DNA of 64,000 nt from an uncultured Clostridia bacterium (GCA_948777935.1 CAQDYY010000005.1:1-64000), one strand, 5' to 3'; numbered from the stretch's first letter, positions 35,880 to 45,922 are shown. The notes: a model not told the origin generated them from the letters alone. Program-made: numbers and translations.

Positions 35880-38800
35880 ATGAACGAAGAAGAAAATAAT
35901 GAACAAGAGGAAGTACAAGATAGTAAGATAAAGCAAGCAGCAAGTAAAGCAGGAAAGCAAATAGTAGATGAAGCAAAAAGGCAAATATCAAATAAAATGA
36001 AAGAAGTAGCAGCAAAAATTTGGGCTAAAGTAGTTGCAGTTATTGTAGCACATTTACCAGCAATACTTATCATATTAGCAATTATAGCTAGTTGTATATT
36101 ATTATTTTCATTTTTTGATGATTTAATAGATGGAGAAGTAGCAGAAACTATAGATGAAGTTACATATCAATCTATAAATGAATATTGTACAATAGATGAA
36201 AGTGGAGTTCATTTTGATAAAGAGAAATTTGTAACAACTCTTTTCGATAAATTAAAAAACGAAGTTGGAATTAATTTAAGTGATTTGGGACTAGGAGAAA
36301 TAATTAAAGATCAAAATGGAAATGAGTATTTAAATCCAGATTCACAAGTAGCTGAGTATCTATATAAATATATGGGAGCATCATTATCTAGTGAACTTCC
36401 ATATATAGAGGGTAGTGATGAAGAAACAAAAGGAACTATAAAAATAAAGAGGACATTAAATAGTGCGAAGTACTCAAATAGCGTGGGGCAAACACCTACA
36501 AGCCCTACAGTTACATCCAAAACTATTGATACATCTAAGTTTGGACTAACACCTGAAAATGTAAATATAACTATGGATAACATCAAAAATGAATACAAAA
36601 TAGCGTGGGTTTCAGATTTACATATGATGCATCCAGACCAACCTACAATAAATAATGATTGGTATACTAGTCATGGAACAACTTTTGAACAAAGAAATAG
36701 TATGTTCAATAATTCTTATTTAAAACTAGAGAATATTATTGGCTGTTTAAAAAATAATGACTTCGATGCCATAGTATTTGGTGGAGATATTATGGATAAC
36801 TATAGTGACAAAAACTTTGAATATTTAAAAAGAAAAATAGATACTCTTTCTAACAAGAAAGTAATGTTTTTAGTGGCAGACCATGATTATCTAACAGAAA
36901 TGACAACAAATTCGGGAGACAATACATCAGCTTCAAGTCTTGGAGTAGGTGGAGATATAAAAAAAGTAACAATTGGTAAAGATGGAGATAGTATTAATTT
37001 AGTAGGACAAAACTATTCAAATAAACAGATTAGCGATAGTAATGTTAGTACAATTAATAGCTATTTAAACGAAACTTCTAATTCATTATTTTTTACACAT
37101 GTTCCAGTTGAATCTAAAACACAGGCATCTGCAATGCAAGAATGGTCTAGAAATGTTCATAATGGACAAGTTTACTATTGGAGTAAAGAAGCTAGTAGTG
37201 GATATAATAATCCTCCAGAAAATTATTTGAACACTTTATATAATTCTAGTTCACTAAAAGGTTTATTTGCAGGACATGTTCATTCTTCAGGAGATTTTGA
37301 ATTAAATACAGGTAAAAAAGAACATATATTTAAAGCTAGTTTTAATGATAGTATAGGAGTCATTACAATTACTCCATCAAATACAGTACAAGATACACCA
37401 GTAGATATAATAGAAGATAGTAATAATATAGAAGAAATAGAATTAAAATATATAGGATATCAAAAATTACAAGAGATGATTAATAGTGATGACAGAAATA
37501 TAAAGGAACAATCTTTAAGATATTTCTCTTTAGATCCATCTTGGAACTTATGTGTAACAAAATGGAAGAAGACTAGTGAAAATGGAGAAGAAAAATCATA
37601 TGAAATTTATGAAGTAAAAATACCATATAGAAGGATGATATCACAGTATACAGTTCCATTTCTATTTCTAATAGATTTACAGATGACATCTTTAAATGCA
37701 AATTATGTAGAGGCAGTGGCAGACTTAGTCAAAAATCAAAGCTTTATAGATTTTACAATATTTGATTCGGTTACCACAGATGAAACTACGTATACATACA
37801 AAGCAACAAGACATACTAGAAAAAAACATGAGGAGACAGCAGGTAATACTATAACAACAAGTTATACTGAAACGACAGAAGAAGAAGGACCAGATGTAAC
37901 AGTAACTAAAGTAGAGATAGATTCTATAAAAGCAAATGTTACTAGAGCAAAAACATGGATTATAGACCAAACAATAACATATAATCTACAAGAAAATAGA
38001 GAATATCCTTATGGTGAAAAGCCTGGAAAAGTTGAAAAAACAAGCGAAAGCAAACCAAGTGGAGAAGGAACATGGCGTGATCCAATAGAAAAAACGTGGT
38101 ATGAAGAAATTATAAAACGTGAATGGGTAAAAGGTGCTACAGAAACTAAATTTATGCCAAGTGAGTTTTTAGGGTTATGGAGTAATAAAACAGGTAAATA
38201 TGAAAAAGGTGCAAAATATCTTCCTCCAACTGAATCAAGTGGAGGAAAACTAGTAGAATATAATATGTTAGATGGAATTCGTATGGAAAAACCAGTAACA
38301 AACATAATTCCAAGTAGAGAGATATTATATGATTTATTAGAATCCAACCAAACAACACAAACACATAGTGAAATAATGAAAGAAATAATAAACTTCTACC
38401 TTACTGGAGAAGAATTAACAGGAGAAACTTTCACTAATTCTACATTTATTAGTGTATATGATCCAGATGAATTTGTAGAAGGTAGTTATACAGGTGATTT
38501 TGATGTTCATGATGAAAGCCTATTTATTACAGACTTAGAAACTCTAAAAAAAGCATTGCAAGGGGGATATTCTCAAAGTGATAAATTAGTAGCAAATGCA
38601 GAAGCATTTTTGAATATGCAAAATACATATAAGGTAAATGCATTATTTGCAGCATCTGTATCTATTACGGAAACAGGCGGAGGAAGAGCGGGACATGCAA
38701 TAGATGGTTGCTATAACTGGTTTAATATAACAGGAACTGATGGACCATATAAAACTACAGTAGATAAATATGGAAACGTACACCATTGGAGAATATATGA

Positions 38801-39551
38801 CAATCATCAAGAAGGAATTTATGCTTTTGGTGCTTTTATAGCAGGAACTGGAAAGACTCAAAAATATTATCCACAAGGTAATTATACAGTAGGAACTATA
38901 GGAGTAGTTTATTGCCCAAATACAGAAGACTATCCACATCAAGCAGATGACTGGATTGCAAATACATTAGCACAAATATCAAGATTTTATAATGCAGCAG
39001 GTCTTAATGGAGATTCATATATAATAGGTGGAGAAGCAGGAGCTGGTGGTGTAAGTGGTGCTAGTGGAGAAGGCTACAGAGGAAAATATAGAGTTGGTGA
39101 TAAAGAATATATAGAATATTTACAATATGTAGGTCCATGGAAGGACAATCCGTATATGGGTGGAAACATGAAAAATTCTGGATGTTCTGTAACAAGTGTT
39201 GCTCTTATATTAAGTGGATTTGGAGTAGACAAAAATCCAGAAGATGTAAGAAGAATTAATCCATCTGGAATTAGTATAGTAGGAGTTTTAAATTCTTTTG
39301 GGTTAAGTACAAATGTTATACAAAAGCCAACTGCATCACAGGTTTTAGATCACTTAAAAACAGGAAATCCAGTAATTATTAATGCAGGACATGGATATTG
39401 GAGTAAAAGCTCTGGGCACTATTTTGCAGTATTAGCAGTAGACGGCAATAAAGTATATGTTTCTAATGTAGGATCAAGTTCTAAAACAGGATGGATGAAT
39501 GTAAATAAAGTCCTTGAAGATAACAAAAAAGTAATATTTATTAAAAAATAA
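35880..39551 (+). CDS. Trimodular secreted/anchored protein: calcineurin-like phosphoesterase, lysozyme-like and C39-like peptidase
   Basis: 1223 residues. A charged N-terminus and one membrane helix (about 50-78). A metallophosphoesterase domain (about 240-500) has SDLHMMH (245), GGDIMDN (300), ADHDYLTE in place of the usual GNHD (333), THVP (405) and GHVH (464). A long beta-rich linker follows. A lysozyme/glucosaminidase-like domain (about 905-1035) has ITETGGGRAGHAIDGCYNWF. The C-terminal cysteine-peptidase-like domain (C39 type, about 1085-1223) has GCSVTSVA with Cys about 1101 and SGHYFAVLAVDG with His about 1178. VirB1-like hydrolases with peptidase modules occur in Gram-positive systems; an added phosphoesterase is unusual. 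Confidence 0.75.
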   Translation: MNEEENNEQEEVQDSKIKQAASKAGKQIVDEAKRQISNKMKEVAAKIWAKVVAVIVAHLPAILIILAIIASCILLFSFFDDLIDGEVAETIDEVTYQSINEYCTIDESGVHFDKEKFVTTLFDKLKNEVGINLSDLGLGEIIKDQNGNEYLNPDSQVAEYLYKYMGASLSSELPYIEGSDEETKGTIKIKRTLNSAKYSNSVGQTPTSPTVTSKTIDTSKFGLTPENVNITMDNIKNEYKIAWVSDLHMMHPDQPTINNDWYTSHGTTFEQRNSMFNNSYLKLENIIGCLKNNDFDAIVFGGDIMDNYSDKNFEYLKRKIDTLSNKKVMFLVADHDYLTEMTTNSGDNTSASSLGVGGDIKKVTIGKDGDSINLVGQNYSNKQISDSNVSTINSYLNETSNSLFFTHVPVESKTQASAMQEWSRNVHNGQVYYWSKEASSGYNNPPENYLNTLYNSSSLKGLFAGHVHSSGDFELNTGKKEHIFKASFNDSIGVITITPSNTVQDTPVDIIEDSNNIEEIELKYIGYQKLQEMINSDDRNIKEQSLRYFSLDPSWNLCVTKWKKTSENGEEKSYEIYEVKIPYRRMISQYTVPFLFLIDLQMTSLNANYVEAVADLVKNQSFIDFTIFDSVTTDETTYTYKATRHTRKKHEETAGNTITTSYTETTEEEGPDVTVTKVEIDSIKANVTRAKTWIIDQTITYNLQENREYPYGEKPGKVEKTSESKPSGEGTWRDPIEKTWYEEIIKREWVKGATETKFMPSEFLGLWSNKTGKYEKGAKYLPPTESSGGKLVEYNMLDGIRMEKPVTNIIPSREILYDLLESNQTTQTHSEIMKEIINFYLTGEELTGETFTNSTFISVYDPDEFVEGSYTGDFDVHDESLFITDLETLKKALQGGYSQSDKLVANAEAFLNMQNTYKVNALFAASVSITETGGGRAGHAIDGCYNWFNITGTDGPYKTTVDKYGNVHHWRIYDNHQEGIYAFGAFIAGTGKTQKYYPQGNYTVGTIGVVYCPNTEDYPHQADDWIANTLAQISRFYNAAGLNGDSYIIGGEAGAGGVSGASGEGYRGKYRVGDKEYIEYLQYVGPWKDNPYMGGNMKNSGCSVTSVALILSGFGVDKNPEDVRRINPSGISIVGVLNSFGLSTNVIQKPTASQVLDHLKTGNPVIINAGHGYWSKSSGHYFAVLAVDGNKVYVSNVGSSSKTGWMNVNKVLEDNKKVIFIKK

Positions 39552-39560
39552 GGAGAAAAA

Positions 39561-40775
39561 ATGAAAAATAAAAATAAAATACTTATTATACTTGCAATTT
39601 TATTAGTATGCATTATTATAGTAATAATTGCGCTATTAATGCTAAGAAAAGAAACACTTGTAGAAGAGGATAACCCTATAACATTAGTATTTGAAGATAC
39701 AGAAATAATAGATAACAAAGCATTATTCTTTCAAATAGAGCAAAATATAGAAAAATACATGAAATATATTGCAAAGGGAGATCAAGTAGCAGTAAATTCT
39801 ATATCACCAAGTGGAGCTATACAATTAAAATCAAATAACTATAATACATTTTTGGCCGATAATATGTATGTGATAGATAAAATGGATAATATAACAGTAT
39901 TTGCACATGAAATAGCAAGAAATTATAAAAAAGAAGACGATTATTATATAGTAGTTAATATCGATTATGAAAATAATGCATTTGAAGTTATACCATCTTC
40001 AAAAGAGGAATATGATAATGCAGTAAATAATAGTGTTCAAGAAAAATATAAACAAGATATTAATATTTCTTCTAATGAATATAACTTATTAGAAGAGGAA
40101 AGCTTAACAGATTTTCAAATACTAAAGAAATATTTTGATGATTACAAATTTAAAGCGATTAATAAACCACAAATAGCATTTGAACACATTGAGGAAGAAT
40201 ATAAAAGTGCAAAATTTAACAATGATATAGAACAATATAAAACATACATTCAAAATAATGTAGAATTATTACAGGATGCTAATATAGTAAAACATGGTAT
40301 TACGAAACAAGGAGAATATGGTAACTACATTTTCATAGATAACAATGACAGTTATTATAAAATGAAAGAAACTGGAATATATGAATATACTATAATTTTA
40401 GATAATTATACAATTGAATTTGATGAACTAAAAGCACAATATAATAAGCTAACAAGTGCAGAAAAGGCAATATCTAATATGGACAAAGTTATGAAATTAA
40501 TTAATACAAAAAGCTATAATACAGTATATAAATATTTTAACGAAGAATTTAAAAACAATTATTTTCCTACAATAGAAGCATTTACAGATTATATGAATAA
40601 AAACTTTTTTGAAAATAATATAGTAGGTAATGTTAGTATAAAAAGTGAAGGAGATATCTATATATTATCAGTTCCTTATAAAGAAAGCTTAAGTACAGTA
40701 GCAGAGGAAAGAGAAAAGGTATTTTTAATGAGACTAAAAGAAGGAACAAATTTTGAATTATCATTTGAGGTGTAA
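39561..40775 (+). CDS. Membrane-anchored hypothetical protein of the secretion locus, 404 aa
   Basis: One N-terminal membrane helix (about 6-29) and an extracytoplasmic part rich in Asn, Tyr, Lys and Glu. The last 100 residues (KAISNMDKVMKLINTKSYN, then FEEFKNNYF-like segments) again look like an NTF2-like helix-strand unit similar in style to the 34839-35840 product. Ten bases after the trimodular gene and two before the next, so co-transcribed. Family not recognised; a structural channel component is a guess. Confidence 0.45.
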   Translation: MKNKNKILIILAILLVCIIIVIIALLMLRKETLVEEDNPITLVFEDTEIIDNKALFFQIEQNIEKYMKYIAKGDQVAVNSISPSGAIQLKSNNYNTFLADNMYVIDKMDNITVFAHEIARNYKKEDDYYIVVNIDYENNAFEVIPSSKEEYDNAVNNSVQEKYKQDINISSNEYNLLEEESLTDFQILKKYFDDYKFKAINKPQIAFEHIEEEYKSAKFNNDIEQYKTYIQNNVELLQDANIVKHGITKQGEYGNYIFIDNNDSYYKMKETGIYEYTIILDNYTIEFDELKAQYNKLTSAEKAISNMDKVMKLINTKSYNTVYKYFNEEFKNNYFPTIEAFTDYMNKNFFENNIVGNVSIKSEGDIYILSVPYKESLSTVAEEREKVFLMRLKEGTNFELSFEV

Positions 40776-40777
40776 GC

Positions 40778-42028
40778 ATGGAATTATTAAAAGAATTAGA
40801 AAGATTAGAAAATACGTTAGAAGAAGAGGCTAATGAAAAAAATGAGAAGTGTAAAATAATTGATATTAAATATTATAAACATATAACATTTGATAATGTA
40901 AAAGGAGAAGAGGAACCTCTATATTTAATAGAAAAAGAAGTAGATGGAAATATAATAAGACAGCTACAAGCAGGAGATAGAGTAATAGCAGATATTTTAG
41001 AAGATAACACTATTCTATTAAAAGAAGAGGTAAAAGATAAATCTACAATAATTTTAATGCATTTAAATAACATTACACCAACTTCTTTAAGGGAACTACA
41101 AGAAAGAGAAGAACTACATAAACTAGAGCAAAAGCAAGAACCAAAACAGAAAACACAAAACAAAAAAGAAAATAAAGAAAATAGTAAAAAGCAAGAAGAA
41201 CAAAAAGAAAATAACAACAAAAACCCATACTCAATTGCAGAAATAGATTTAGATAAGCCAATAGTAGGAAAAAAGAGTTTTCGAGACTTAGTACCAGAAA
41301 TAAAAGAAAAAGAAGTAGAAAAAGTAAAAGTGAGAAGAACAGGATTAGGAACAGATAATGGGTTTGAATTTTATGGAATTGGAAAAAATGGAGAATATAT
41401 AAAACTAGAAACACTAAAACGTACAGAAGCCACAAACCAAACAAAAGAAGTAAATGAAATAAAAGATAAAGGTCAAAATAGTAAAGTAGAAAAAAATGGA
41501 GTATCTGCAATGTTTAAGATCACAAATGGAACAAATGAAGGGCATGGAAACGAAGGCTTTACAATAGATTTAAGTGATGGAACAGGAACACCAGAAGTTG
41601 CATATTACAGAAGAGCAAAAAACTATGGTGAAAACATGAAAGATGCTACAAGGTATGAAAGCATACCAGTAAGTATGAAAGACACAAACCAAAAAAGAAC
41701 AAGTAAAGAAGCAAGACAACATATGGAAAAAACAAGAAACACAGATATTTCAGATAATGTACAAAGGTCAAATGAAATCTTAGAAGAACAAGACGAAACA
41801 ACATTAGATAATATAGATGATAGTCCATATAATGACAATATAGAAACAATGGGAGAATATGTAGATTCATTAATAGAAGAAGCAGCAAAAGAATGTAAAA
41901 TATCAGTAAAAGGCTTTAAAGCTGTAATGGAAAATGTAAAATCATCAAATGATACAATAAAAGAGCAAATTGAAAAAGCAAAAGATGAAATATATGAGCA
42001 AATGCCAGGAAGAAGAATATTAGGATAA
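40778..42028 (+). CDS. Cytoplasmic hydrophilic protein of the secretion locus, 416 aa
   Basis: No membrane segment. A compact N-terminal domain of about 115 residues, a Lys/Glu/Gln low-complexity linker (about 118-150), a middle region with KKSFRDLVPEIKEKE, and a helical C-terminus with an acidic ETMGEYVDSLIEEAAKE segment. It ends the locus. I do not recognise it; a substrate adaptor or regulatory protein is possible. Confidence 0.45.
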   Translation: MELLKELERLENTLEEEANEKNEKCKIIDIKYYKHITFDNVKGEEEPLYLIEKEVDGNIIRQLQAGDRVIADILEDNTILLKEEVKDKSTIILMHLNNITPTSLRELQEREELHKLEQKQEPKQKTQNKKENKENSKKQEEQKENNNKNPYSIAEIDLDKPIVGKKSFRDLVPEIKEKEVEKVKVRRTGLGTDNGFEFYGIGKNGEYIKLETLKRTEATNQTKEVNEIKDKGQNSKVEKNGVSAMFKITNGTNEGHGNEGFTIDLSDGTGTPEVAYYRRAKNYGENMKDATRYESIPVSMKDTNQKRTSKEARQHMEKTRNTDISDNVQRSNEILEEQDETTLDNIDDSPYNDNIETMGEYVDSLIEEAAKECKISVKGFKAVMENVKSSNDTIKEQIEKAKDEIYEQMPGRRILG

Positions 42029-42092
42029 AAGTTATAAAATTTATATTATTTTGTTAATAAATATGATATAGTTATAATGGAGGTACAAAATA

Positions 42093-42401
42093 ATGTCTGA
42101 AAAAATTTATACACTTGAAGAAATAAGAGATATATTATACGACATATTAAAGAACTTTGCAGTAAAAAAAGCTATATTATTTGGCTCTTATGCTAAAAAT
42201 ACACAAACACCTAAAAGCGACATAGATTTAGTAATTGATAGCGAAGGGAAACTACTAAATATATATTTTTATGGATTATTAGAAGATTTAGTACAAAAAC
42301 TAAATAAAAATGTAGACTTATTTGAAATATCGGAAATTCAGAAAAATAGTAAAATATACAATGATATACAAAATGAGGGGGTTATTGTTTATGAAAAGTA
42401 G
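42093..42401 (+). CDS. Minimal nucleotidyltransferase (MNT) domain protein
   Basis: 102 residues. The polymerase-beta-type motif FGSYAKNTQTPKSDIDLVID (GSx10DxD) is intact. MNT proteins usually pair with a HEPN toxin as a toxin-antitoxin system in which the MNT modifies the toxin; no HEPN ORF is seen next to it, so it is an orphan here. GGAGG precedes ATG 42093. Confidence 0.8.
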   Translation: MSEKIYTLEEIRDILYDILKNFAVKKAILFGSYAKNTQTPKSDIDLVIDSEGKLLNIYFYGLLEDLVQKLNKNVDLFEISEIQKNSKIYNDIQNEGVIVYEK

Positions 42402-42439
42402 AGAAACAGATAGTATATTTTAAAAGGAATAAAAGTTAT

Positions 42440-42479
42440 AAAATCGCCATTTTCAAAATATAATGAAAATGGTGATTTT
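42440..42479 (+). promoter_or_regulatory. Hairpin immediately before the dacF start
   Basis: AAAATCGCCATTTTCA pairs with TGAAAATGGTGATTTT around an eight-base loop and ends four bases before ATG 42484, followed by TATTT. No Shine-Dalgarno sequence is free. It could terminate upstream transcription and control access to the dacF start. Confidence 0.6.
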
Positions 42480-42483
42480 ATTT

Positions 42484-43726
42484 ATGAAAAAGATAATAGC
42501 AGTAATGCTTATAATTTTATTTTTTGCTATACCAGTAACAACCTATGCAGACGACTACGAAGATGAAGAAATAATAAAAGAAGAAGTTTTAAATGTATCC
42601 ACAAATGTGAATAGCATTCCTAATATAAATTCTAGAGCATGTCTTATTTATGATATAGATTCAGGAAGAGTACTTTTCGAAAAAAATGGATACACAAAAC
42701 GTCCTATGGCTTCAACAACAAAAATAATGACAGCAACCATTGTACTAGAAAATGCAAACTTACAAGATACAGTACAAGTATCTAAAAAATCGGCAGGAAC
42801 AGGAGGCTCAAGATTAGGGCTAAAAACAAATGACAAAGTAACAGTAAATGACTTACTATATGGATTAATGCTTCGTTCACGGAAATGATGCAGCAATTGC
42901 ACTTGCAGAACATGTAGGAGGAAGTGTAGAAGGATTTGCAAACCTAATGAACAAAAAAGCAGAAGAATTAGGGTTATCTAATACACACTTTGTTACACCA
43001 CATGGTTTAGATGAAACAGAACACTATACATCAGCATATGAACTAGCAGTAATTACAAATTATGCTTTAAAAAATAAGAAATTTGCAAGTATTGTAAATA
43101 CAAAAACATGTGATATACATATAAATGGTGAGACAAAAACAATATCTAATACAAATGAATTATTAGGAAACCTAAATGGAGTAGATGGAGTAAAAACAGG
43201 ATTTACAAATGGTGCAGGAAGATGTCTTGTAACATCTACTACAAGAAATGGGCATAGGATAATATGCGTAGTACTAGGAGCAGATACAAAGAAAATAAGA
43301 ACAACAGATTCTGTAAGACTAATAGAATATGCTTTTGCAAATTACGAATATATTAATGTGGGGGAAAAAATACAAGAAAACTTTAGCAAATGGATATCAC
43401 AAGATGCACCAAATATACAATATAATAAGGCAAAAAATACAAGTATAGAATATTATTTAGAAGAAAATGAAATCAAATGGGTCCCAATATTAAAAGATGA
43501 AATAAAGGATGTAGAAGTAAAAATTAGCTATGAAACACAAATGGAAGTTCCAATAGAAAAAGGGCATATTGTAGGAAAAATAGAAATAATGCTAAAAGAA
43601 GAAGTCTTATTAAGCCTAAATATTATGCTAAAACAAGACATAGAAAAAAAGCACATAACAGACTATATAACAGATTTTTGTAGTAATTATTGTGGATATC
43701 TTGTATCAAATATGGAAAGATTGTAA
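42484..43726 (+). CDS. dacF: D-alanyl-D-alanine carboxypeptidase (DacF-like), read through one CGG +1 site
   Basis: Penicillin-binding protein that trims the terminal D-Ala of peptidoglycan stems. 413 residues with the +1 shift. Signal peptide (about 1-22, ending TYADD), SxxK catalytic STTK at 77-80, SxN as SGN at 132-134, KTG near 237 (GVKTGFTNGAGR), and the PBP5-type C-terminal beta domain. The break is at CGG 42880-42882 (codon 133), the middle residue of the SxN triad. The ATG at 42484 is chosen because it gives a proper signal peptide. Confidence 0.92.
42880..42882 (+). other. CGG +1 frameshift site, dacF codon 133
   Basis: Zero frame CGT TCA CGG AAA TGA; skipping the C gives CGT TCA GGA AAT GAT GCA, restoring the SGNDAA catalytic motif. 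Confidence 0.93.
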
Positions 43727-44049
43727 AAGATATAGAACTTATTTTAAAATGCTAATTTATAATAGTAGAGAAAATGTAGGGGCGATTTTAAAAACAAGAA
43801 CAATAAAATAGTAAATGAGATATTGTGGGCGGAAATAGATTCCGCCCCTACGGCGAAGAATTCAAAAATGTACATGTAGGGGCAGATTGCATATCTGCCC
43901 CAAAAACAATTTATATTAATGTATTCGAATATTTTTTACTCACAACATATGATTTCCTAATTTTGCCAATTTTATTGATTTTAATATTAATTTATGATAT
44001 TATTATTAATTATTATGGTAGAATAGTTAAATATATATGGAGGGAATAG
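43727..44049. repeat. Intergenic region with GC-rich hairpin repeats
   Basis: Holds a GTAGGGGCG block (about 43778), GGGCGGAA/TTCCGCCC (43827-43847) and GGGGCAGAT/ATCTGCCCC (43879-43901), related to the hairpin at 9818. The rest is AT-rich. An open frame across it (43825-44049) is mostly repeat and is not called as a gene. Confidence 0.65.
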
Positions 44050-44679
44050 ATGAAAAAAGATAAAATGAAAGAAATTATAGAATGGTTTGTGTGTATATTA
44101 ATTGCAATTATACTGGCTATACTTGTAAGATATTTTATTATGACACCTACAATTGTTAATCAAACGTCAATGTTTCCAACATTAGTAGAAGGAGATAGAT
44201 TAATATTAAATAGAACTGTGAGAGGAAAAACACCTATAAGAGGTCAAGTTGTAACATTTGAGGCACCATCAAAAACATATCAATTATCTATAGAAGTTGA
44301 TTATAATAATCCTGTTGCAGTCTATGATTATAAATTAATAAACTTATTTTCAAAATTTAGATATTATGTATTGGAAATAGGAAAATATAGTTATATAAAA
44401 AGGGTAGTTGGGTTACCAGGCGAGCATGTTAAAATAGAAAATGGCAAAGTATATATTAATGATGAAGAGTTAAAAGAAAACTATTTACAAAAGGGAATAC
44501 TAACTAAAGCAAAAGTTTTTGAGGATATAGTTGTACCTGATGGGCATGTTTTTGTTATGGGAGATAATAGAGATTATAGTAATGATTCTAGAATATTTGG
44601 GTGCATTCCAATAAACAAAATAGAAGGAGTTGCAATTTTACGTTTTTGGCCTTTAAATAAAATAGAAACAAACTTTTAA
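44050..44679 (+). CDS. lepB: Signal peptidase I
   Basis: 209 residues. One N-terminal membrane helix (about 10-32), catalytic Ser40 in NQTSMFPTL, catalytic Lys117 in YIKRVVGLPGE, and the GDNRDYSNDSR box. Cleaves signal peptides of exported proteins on the outer face of the membrane. Start ATG 44050 follows ATGGAGGGAATAG. It lies downstream of dacF and the secretion locus, whose pilins have cleavable signal peptides, but could serve the whole cell. Confidence 0.93.
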   Translation: MKKDKMKEIIEWFVCILIAIILAILVRYFIMTPTIVNQTSMFPTLVEGDRLILNRTVRGKTPIRGQVVTFEAPSKTYQLSIEVDYNNPVAVYDYKLINLFSKFRYYVLEIGKYSYIKRVVGLPGEHVKIENGKVYINDEELKENYLQKGILTKAKVFEDIVVPDGHVFVMGDNRDYSNDSRIFGCIPINKIEGVAILRFWPLNKIETNF

Positions 44680-44985
44680 ACTTGTATAAAAGTAATATTT
44701 AAAACCTATGATAAAATAATATTAGCATATTTTTTAAAACTATACCTTTCTAAAATGTTATTGAAATACATTTGTATAATATTCGTGCATATTTATAAAT
44801 ATGATTTAAAATAAAGTTTGATAATACAAAAATAAATAATTGTATATGTTCAATTTTGTAATAAAAAACTACGGAATAATTATTTGTTTTGATTATAAAA
44901 ATGCAACCTAAGAAGAAAGGTTGCATTTTGCGATGGAACTACTAAATTATTAAGTTACAGTACTAAAAAATTTACGAAATAAATA
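44680..44985. other. Gene-free stretch after lepB
   Basis: AT-rich, no ORF with a plausible start; contains the bidirectional terminator at 44897-44930. Confidence 0.6.
44897..44930. terminator. Bidirectional terminator
   Basis: AAAATGCAACCT/AGGTTGCATTTT stem with a short loop and A- and T-runs on both sides; sits between lepB and the convergent secreted-protein gene. Confidence 0.75.
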
Positions 44986-45480
44986 TCACGGTTTGAAAAT
45001 TTTTAAAGCATATCCAGTCGTATTACTTGTAGGATTGTTAATTGAATAAGAATACGTACCAGCAGACCAACCAGATTCACGGGTTATAATCTGTGCAGAT
45101 CCATTGCAAGGAATTGTATAGTAAGCTGCCGCAAGACTGAAACCGAGGCTTCCACCTGTATTACCAGCACCTGCAATAACAGTAAACTCGTTACCAATTC
45201 CAAACCACCCAGAGAGGGTAAAGGTACCTGAAATGTATTCACCTGGAGCTAACGTTCCATTTCGATCTACATAGGTTTTTGATTCCCGAGTAGATGCCTC
45301 ATCTTCCATAGTTACATCATCACTTATTTTGATGATTGTAACTGTGGGAGTATTGACATCCTCCTGTACAGCCACATGGGTTTCAGGAGTAGTAGCAAAT
45401 GCATGCATTGGAATTGCCGATACGCACAATGCTAAAATTAATGCTAAAGCTTTAATCCTTGTTTTTACAATATGTTTCAT
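44986..45480 (-). CDS. Small secreted protein, foreign-looking, with an ordinary in-frame CGG
   Basis: 164 residues from ATG 45480 (AGGAGG just upstream). A clear signal peptide (about 1-29, ending HAFA), an acidic linker, then a beta-rich domain (TLAPGEYISGTFTLSGWFGIGNE, split here as GTLAPGEYIS and FTLSGWFGIG) ending with YSYSINNPTS. No known family. GC content and codon choice are higher than in native genes. Codon 65 is CGG (45288-45286) in a frame that continues normally; a +1 shift there would stop after six codons at TAG. Probably acquired; in this host it may be poorly made. Confidence 0.65.
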   Translation of the reverse strand: MKHIVKTRIKALALILALCVSAIPMHAFATTPETHVAVQEDVNTPTVTIIKISDDVTMEDEASTRESKTYVDRNGTLAPGEYISGTFTLSGWFGIGNEFTVIAGAGNTGGSLGFSLAAAYYTIPCNGSAQIITRESGWSAGTYSYSINNPTSNTTGYALKIFKP

Positions 45481-45922
45481 ACTTAGAACCTCCTTGTAAA
45501 TAGATATGTAGTAGTCCATCGCTTGTCCCATATATAAAGTACAATATGGTTCTTAATATTACAAATATTGTTAAAGAAATATCTATAAAAAATAATATCA
45601 AATAAATTGCCAAAAATCAATAAAAAAATGCCAAAATGGAAAAAGATGTAAAAAATTGAAAAATGTCGAATATTATTTTGGCATATATGTTAAATCAGGA
45701 TATTTTCCATTCTTTCTAATGCAATATTGATACCATTTTCATAATTATTCATACTCTTGCTAGCAGTTAAGCATTTTCTTTTCTTTGGCTAAAGCACGAA
45801 AAGCGTAACCGCCACGTGGAGCTACTTTGTGCTATGATTGAACTAAAATAATAACAATACTTATTTACAAATCTAAAATAATATGCAATAATAATAGCAG
45901 AAATTAAAGAGGAGTGATAACT
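45481..45922. other. Gene-free stretch with a possible gene remnant
   Basis: On the minus strand 45690-45770 reads SKSMNNYENGINIALERMENILI to a TAA, which may be the tail of a lost gene (split here for length: NNYENGINIALERM). The dispersed hairpin repeat at 45772-45828 adjoins it. The rest is AT-rich with no ORF. Confidence 0.35.
45772..45828. repeat. Second copy of the 5402 hairpin repeat
   Basis: GCATTTTCTTTTCTTTGGC followed by TAAAGCACGAAAAG and CGTAACCGCCACGTGGAGC match 5417-5475 with a small internal deletion. Confidence 0.75.

Noticed and set aside
26452..42028. Integrative conjugative element
   Set aside because: No relaxase, coupling protein, integrase, excisionase or flanking direct repeat was found, and base composition matches the rest of the window.
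43825..44049. 74-residue plus-strand ORF before lepB
   Set aside because: Its first half is GC-rich repeat sequence; no ribosome-binding site, and the second half is AT-rich low complexity.
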